Shown in pieces: positions 58,842 to 64,000 of a stretch of DNA of 64,000 bases. Source of the DNA: Glutamicibacter uratoxydans. Its GTDB lineage: Bacteria > Actinomycetota > Actinomycetes > Actinomycetales > Micrococcaceae. Numbering within the stretch: position 1 is the first letter of the stretch; every line of letters starts with the position of its first letter. The notes under the pieces were generated by a model. That model was not told the DNA's origin. It was given only the letters and a program-made list of their open reading frames with translations, and did no database searches. Position numbers and translations under genes: made by a program. Where the stretch lies: NCBI RefSeq assembly GCF_006539925.1, contig NZ_BJNY01000013.1, positions 46,280 to 110,279 of the forward strand, in the 5' to 3' direction.

Positions 58842-60350
58842 CTAGAGTCCCAGCTTCTCCATCACGATTTCACGGACGCGGCCTGCATCGGCCTGGCCGC
58901 GGGTTGCCTTCATGACAGGACCCATCAGCGCGCCGATGGCCTGCATCTTGCCGCCCTTGATCTTCTCAACCACGTCTGGCATAGCAGCCATGGCCTCGTC
59001 GACTGCCTTGCCCAGCGCATCGTCGTCGTTCACGACTGCCAGCGAACGCTTCTCAACGATTTCGCTTGGGGTGCCTTCGCCGGCAAGAACGAATTCAAGC
59101 ACCTGGCGGGCGATCTTATCGTTGATCTTCTTGCCCTGGATCAGGGAGTTGAGCTCAACGATAGTCTCCGGGGTGACGCCCAGGTCAGCGATCTCCTTGT
59201 CAGCCGCCTTGGCCAGACGGGCGATCTCGCCCATCCACCACTTGCGGGCAACAGCTGCGGAGGCACCTGCGGCCACGGTCTGCTCGATCTCGTCAAGCAC
59301 ACCGGCGTTGACCACGTCGCGGAATTCCTTGTCCGCGTAGCCCCACTCGGCCTTCAGACGCTTGCGGCGCTCTGCTGGAGGCTCCGGCAGGCGGGCGCGC
59401 AGCTCGTCGATCCACTCTGCAGTGGTGACGATCGGCACCAGGTCAGGCTCCGGGAAGTAGCGGTAGTCATCCGCATCCGACTTCGGGCGTCCCGAGGTGG
59501 TGGTGCGGGTGTCTTCATGCCAGTGGCGGGTTTCCTGAACGATCTTCGCACCGGAATCCAGCACCGCTGCGTGGCGCTCGATCTCGAAGCGCACTGCATG
59601 CTCCACGGCGCGCAGCGAGTTCACGTTCTTGGTTTCGGTGCGGGTGCCGAACTTCTCGGCGTCCTTTGGCATGAGCGAAACGTTGGCATCGCAGCGCACG
59701 TTGCCGCGCTCCATCTTTGCATCCGAAACGCCAAGGTTCTTCACGATCTCGCGGATGGCAGCCACGTAGGCGCGGGCCAGCTCCGGAGCGCGCTTGCCGG
59801 CGCCCACGATCGGCTTGGTCACGATTTCCACCAGCGGTACGCCGGCACGGTTGTAGTCGACCAGCGAGTAGTCGGCACCCTGGATGCGGCCCGCGGCGCC
59901 GCCCATGTGGGTCAGCTTGCCGGCGTCCTCTTCCATGTGGGCGCGCTCGATCTCCACGCGGAAGACCTCGCCGTCCTCCAGCTCGATGTCCAGCCAGCCG
60001 TCGTGGGCGATCGGGTCATCGTACTGCGAGGTCTGGAAGTTCTTCGGGGTGTCCGGGTAGAAGTAGTTCTTGCGGGCAAAGCCGCACTTCTCGGCGATCT
60101 GGCAGTTCAGCGCCAGGCCGATCAGGATGGAGTACTCCACTGCGGTCTTGTTGACCACCGGCAGTACGCCTGGCAGGCCCAGGTCCACCGGGGTGACGTT
60201 GGTGTTCGGGTCGTCGCCGAAGGCATTCGGCGCGTCGGAGAACATCTTGGTCTTGGTGTTCAGCTCTACGTGGACCTCGAAGCCGAGGACCGGATCATAG
60301 CGGTCCAGTGCCTCGTCGAAGTCGACTAGTTCATCGGTGTAGTTGCTCAT
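58842..60350 (-). CDS. gatB: Aspartyl/glutamyl-tRNA amidotransferase subunit B
   Basis: A 502-residue subunit of GatCAB, which converts Glu-tRNA-Gln (and Asp-tRNA-Asn) to the amide form. It phosphorylates the misacylated tRNA. Marks are DPVLGFEVHVELNTKTKMFSDAPN (about residues 17-40), VNKTAVEYSILIGLALNCQIAEKCGFARKNYFYPDTPKNFQ, the IQGADYSLVDYNRAGVPLVEIVT segment and the C-terminal YqeY-like helix bundle ending near MEKLGL. The ATG at 60350 is chosen by family length. It follows gatA by five bases. Confidence 0.97.
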   Translation of the reverse strand: MSNYTDELVDFDEALDRYDPVLGFEVHVELNTKTKMFSDAPNAFGDDPNTNVTPVDLGLPGVLPVVNKTAVEYSILIGLALNCQIAEKCGFARKNYFYPDTPKNFQTSQYDDPIAHDGWLDIELEDGEVFRVEIERAHMEEDAGKLTHMGGAAGRIQGADYSLVDYNRAGVPLVEIVTKPIVGAGKRAPELARAYVAAIREIVKNLGVSDAKMERGNVRCDANVSLMPKDAEKFGTRTETKNVNSLRAVEHAVRFEIERHAAVLDSGAKIVQETRHWHEDTRTTTSGRPKSDADDYRYFPEPDLVPIVTTAEWIDELRARLPEPPAERRKRLKAEWGYADKEFRDVVNAGVLDEIEQTVAAGASAAVARKWWMGEIARLAKAADKEIADLGVTPETIVELNSLIQGKKINDKIARQVLEFVLAGEGTPSEIVEKRSLAVVNDDDALGKAVDEAMAAMPDVVEKIKGGKMQAIGALMGPVMKATRGQADAGRVREIVMEKLGL

Positions 60351-60355
60351 GCTTC

Positions 60356-61898
<1,543 letters not shown>

Positions 61899-61909
<11 letters not shown>

Positions 61910-62195
61910 CCAAAATTGCTGGGACCTTGAAGCGATCCGAGTCCGAATCCGGTGCGTTGAGCAGCACTTCGTCGATGCTCAGGGTCTCGCCTACGACATC
62001 CTCGCGCAGGACGTTGGTCAGCGGGATCGGGTGGCTGGTAGCTGGGACGTCGGAGGATGCGACTTCGCTGACAGAGGCGATGGCATTGACGATTGCGCCA
62101 AGCTCACCGGTCATTTTGTCCAGCTCTGCGTCGCTCATCTCGATGTGGGCCAACTGTGCCAGGTGCACAAGGTCCTCACGGCTGATGGCAGACAT
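61899..62195 (-). CDS. gatC: Glutamyl-tRNA amidotransferase subunit C
   Basis: A 98-residue stabilising subunit of Gat[43 protein letters not shown] at the start and [16 protein letters not shown] and DRFKVPAIL at the end match the family. It is the first gene of the gatCAB operon. Length is normal. Confidence 0.96.
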
Positions 62196-62280
62196 ATATC
62201 TCCCTAGAATGGGCGGTTGGGTTTCATAGACAAGTCTATCCCGTACCGGCGCCCATCAAGGCCCTAATGTGGCCAATCAG

Positions 62281-62832
62281 CTACGCTGTGCGCAATACCA
62301 GTCCGCGAAGTTCCTGACCCAGGGCGTTCTCCCAGAAACCGATGATCCCTTCGGGTTCCTGCCCGCCCACGACCGGCTTGCGCACGACCTCAAGTTTCTT
62401 TCCTGCGAGCTCTCCCCTGCGCTGTACGCGCGGCTCCTCGGTGAATGATTCATAGCGGTGCTGGGCCACGGCGGTTCCAGCGGCCAGCGCGGCGACTTGC
62501 GCGGTGAAGACAGGATCCCCGAGCGCGTCATAGATATAGCGGGTGCCGAGGATGCCATGTTCACTGGTGCCGATCAGGTATTGCTGGGCACCCTTGAGAG
62601 GGGCCTCTCGATAGGTCAGCGGGACGTGGTAGACGACGTCGCTCAGGTCGGCGTTGTCGGCATAGAACCTGAATTCAATTCCCACTTTGCCAGCCGGGTC
62701 TTCTAAGCGGAAGCCGCCAACATGCTGCAGGTTCGGCTCGCGTTTGCTGGTGAAAAATGCCTGCTTGACCAGCCAGGCCGAGACCAGCTCGTCTTTGCCC
62801 GGCTTCATCGAGGTGTTGTAGATGATTCCCAT
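62281..62832 (-). CDS. Maltokinase N-terminal cap-like domain protein
   Basis: A 183-residue stand-alone protein resembling the cap domain found at the N-terminus of actinobacterial maltokinases: IYNTSMKPGKDELVSAWLVKQAFFTSKREPNLQHVGGFRLEDPAGKVGIEFRFYAD and DVVYHVPLTYREAPL (residues 4-80), then HGILGTRYIYDALGDPVFTAQVAALAAGTA. There is no kinase domain after it. Such proteins are often labelled as glucan-related, but the function is unknown; the fold binds carbohydrate-active partners in maltokinase. It follows a 5' region between gatC and a GNAT gene. Confidence 0.8.
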   Translation of the reverse strand: MGIIYNTSMKPGKDELVSAWLVKQAFFTSKREPNLQHVGGFRLEDPAGKVGIEFRFYADNADLSDVVYHVPLTYREAPLKGAQQYLIGTSEHGILGTRYIYDALGDPVFTAQVAALAAGTAVAQHRYESFTEEPRVQRRGELAGKKLEVVRKPVVGGQEPEGIIGFWENALGQELRGLVLRTA

Positions 62833-62918
62833 GCGCGTCGCTTTCAGATGAGGCGAGTTCTTGCAGTGACTGAAACAAATAATCGGTTAGTCGACAGACT
62901 ATGTCTATCGTAGTTGGC

Positions 62919-63518
62919 ATGGAGACTAACCGCGAGTGGAACACTGTAGAAGATGCCCAAGCCTATGCTTCGTTGTTGCTTGAAGACGAAGCAATTGTGC
63001 TTCGAGAGTCGGAAGCTGAAGACTTCAGGAAGCTCTCCGAGTGGTGGAACGACCCGCATTGGGCGGTCTTGCAGCAGCGGGTGATCAAGCCGAGGCAGAC
63101 GGCCTCGTTGGTTGACCTATTCAATTCCTGGAGCCAGAATCAAACCAATACGGGGGATGCCGGTTTCAGCATCTTCGAGAAGGCCAGCGGCTCCTTCATC
63201 GGGCACATCACACTCTATGGCGGCGTTCTCCCCCACCGTTCCTCGTCGATGGCTGTGATCATCGGGCCGTCGTGGGTCGGGCAGGGGTTGGGCACCAGGG
63301 CAGTGAAGCTCATGACCGCCTATGGCTTCAGGGAATTGGGGCTGCACCGCATATCGCTGCGTGTTGCGTCCTTCAACCCGCGGGCCCAGCGAGCCTATGA
63401 AAAGGCAGGGTTCAGCATCGAGGGTCGGGAACGCGATTCCTTCTTCCACGATGGGGTCTTCCACGACGAGGTCATCATGGGCTTGTTGGATCGGGAGTTC
63501 TTCGCCAGCCAGCAGTAG
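62919..63518 (+). CDS. GNAT family acetyltransferase (RimJ/RimL-like)
   Basis: A 199-residue acetyltransferase. Motif A is SSMAVIIGPSWVGQGLGTRAVKLMTAYGFRELGLHRISLRVASFNPRAQRAYEKAGFSIEGRERDS (about residues 105-170), fully canonical for the RimJ/RimL and spermidine-acetyltransferase group. TATCGT at 62906-62911 lies seven bases before the ATG at 62919; the in-frame ATG at 62901 is within the promoter and is not used. Confidence 0.9.
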   Translation: METNREWNTVEDAQAYASLLLEDEAIVLRESEAEDFRKLSEWWNDPHWAVLQQRVIKPRQTASLVDLFNSWSQNQTNTGDAGFSIFEKASGSFIGHITLYGGVLPHRSSSMAVIIGPSWVGQGLGTRAVKLMTAYGFRELGLHRISLRVASFNPRAQRAYEKAGFSIEGRERDSFFHDGVFHDEVIMGLLDREFFASQQ

Positions 63519-63637
63519 ACCTGTCGGCGGAGAAGACACGGTCAATGAACTGGTCGATTCCCGATTTCGGTTCGACAGGCTTGGAAGTGAATTATTTTTT
63601 CACTGATCAGACGACTTTTTAACAGGATTGATTCGCG

Positions 63638-63949
63638 ATGCGCAAGACGACAAAATCACTGCTCGCTGCAAGTGCCGCCGTGTTGACGGCAGCCACAGCT
63701 GCGGTGGTTCCGGCCCAGGCTTCCGAGAGCACCGAAAATTCCGGGGCGAACATTGCACAGCTCTTGGGCCCGCAGGAGAAGCCGTTCGAGATGCCGCTCG
63801 GCCCGCTCTTCAGCTATGAATCCTTCTCCAGCGATGCCATCGATCCTGCCGTCCTTGACGCCTTGGAGACTACTGACTTCTCCAGCTACCTGCTGGTGGA
63901 CGCCGAGACCGGCGAAGTCATCCAGGCGTACGACGCTGCACAGCAGTAG
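63638..63949 (+). CDS. Small secreted protein
   Basis: A 103-residue exported protein. The signal peptide is RKTTKSLLAASAAVLTAATAAVVPAQAS (cleavage expected after AQA near residue 28). The mature part is acidic and short, without cysteines: NIAQLLGPQEKPFEMPLGPLFSYESFSSDAIDPAVLDALE and SSYLLVDAETGEVIQAYD. I do not recognise a family. AGGA lies before the ATG. A terminator follows. Confidence 0.75.
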   Translation: MRKTTKSLLAASAAVLTAATAAVVPAQASESTENSGANIAQLLGPQEKPFEMPLGPLFSYESFSSDAIDPAVLDALETTDFSSYLLVDAETGEVIQAYDAAQQ

Positions 63950-63969
63950 CCTCTGCCCAGCAAAACGGC

Positions 63970-64000
63970 GGCCGGCAACAGATATTGTCTGTTGCCGGCC
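63970..64000 (+). terminator. Hairpin at the right window edge
   Basis: GGCCGGCAACAGA and TCTGTTGCCGGCC pair perfectly over 13 bases around TATTG. Bases after it, including any T run, are outside the window. Confidence 0.75.

Overview
The window reads as chromosomal DNA of a high-GC actinobacterium of the Micrococcaceae type (Glutamicibacter/Arthrobacter-like; genus is my inference). Pointers are a SAM-IV riboswitch on metY-metX, a GatCAB operon, a stand-alone maltokinase-cap-like protein, a carbohydrate ABC operon without its own ATPase, and many genes whose -10 hexamer (TANNNT) lies only 6-7 bases before the start codon, which predicts leaderless mRNAs. I see no tRNA, rRNA, CRISPR array, insertion sequence or prophage.

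Layout. 0-10.7 kb: the 5' end of dusB, then mostly single genes (PH-domain protein, flavin monooxygenase-like enzyme, a MerR regulator with a SnoaL-like partner, RDD membrane protein, chromate transporter, GNAT, glyS, S4 RNA-binding protein, esterase, SHOCT protein, GDSL hydrolase). 10.7-13.5 kb: metX and metY behind a SAM-IV riboswitch. 13.6-18 kb: a VOC protein next to a DtxR/IdeR-like iron box, membrane proteins, GNAT, CPBP protease and a phosphotransferase. 18-26.6 kb: an amino-sugar (galactosamine-like) catabolic locus with SIS isomerase/deaminase, ROK kinase, PfkB kinase, class II aldolase, sugar ABC transporter, CutC and a DeoR repressor. 26.8-35.6 kb: tpx, methyltransferase, GlxA-type regulator divergent from an isochorismatase-like hydrolase, hutI, kbl-tdh for threonine breakdown with a LysR regulator, and GNATs.

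35.8-43.2 kb is the most notable region. Seven co-directional, largely overlapping genes encode a lipoprotein metallophore-binding protein, a DapF-like racemase (CntK type), a nicotianamine synthase-like enzyme (CntL type), an opine dehydrogenase (CntM type), an MFS exporter, a FecCD-type permease and its ATPase. The promoter contains a perfect 11-1-11 Fur/Zur-type palindrome lying exactly between the -35 and -10 elements. Together this looks like a complete make-export-reimport system for a staphylopine-like opine zincophore. It uses a siderophore/B12-type importer instead of the Opp/Nik-type importer of Staphylococcus or the TonB route of Pseudomonas.

43.2-46.5 kb: a MarR-controlled MFS transporter with an aldo/keto reductase, and a HAD phosphatase. 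46.6-54.7 kb: a ROK-regulated locus with a peptide/oligosaccharide-type (Opp) ABC transporter and a Gfo/Idh/MocA oxidoreductase, with a NagC-like AT-rich operator. 54.7-58.8 kb: small accessory genes (phosphotransferase, GNATs, an orphan damaged Phd/YefM antitoxin, a lipoprotein, HutD). 58.8-62.2 kb: gatC-gatA-gatB. 62.3-64 kb: maltokinase-cap-like protein, GNAT and a small secreted protein followed by a terminator at the window edge.
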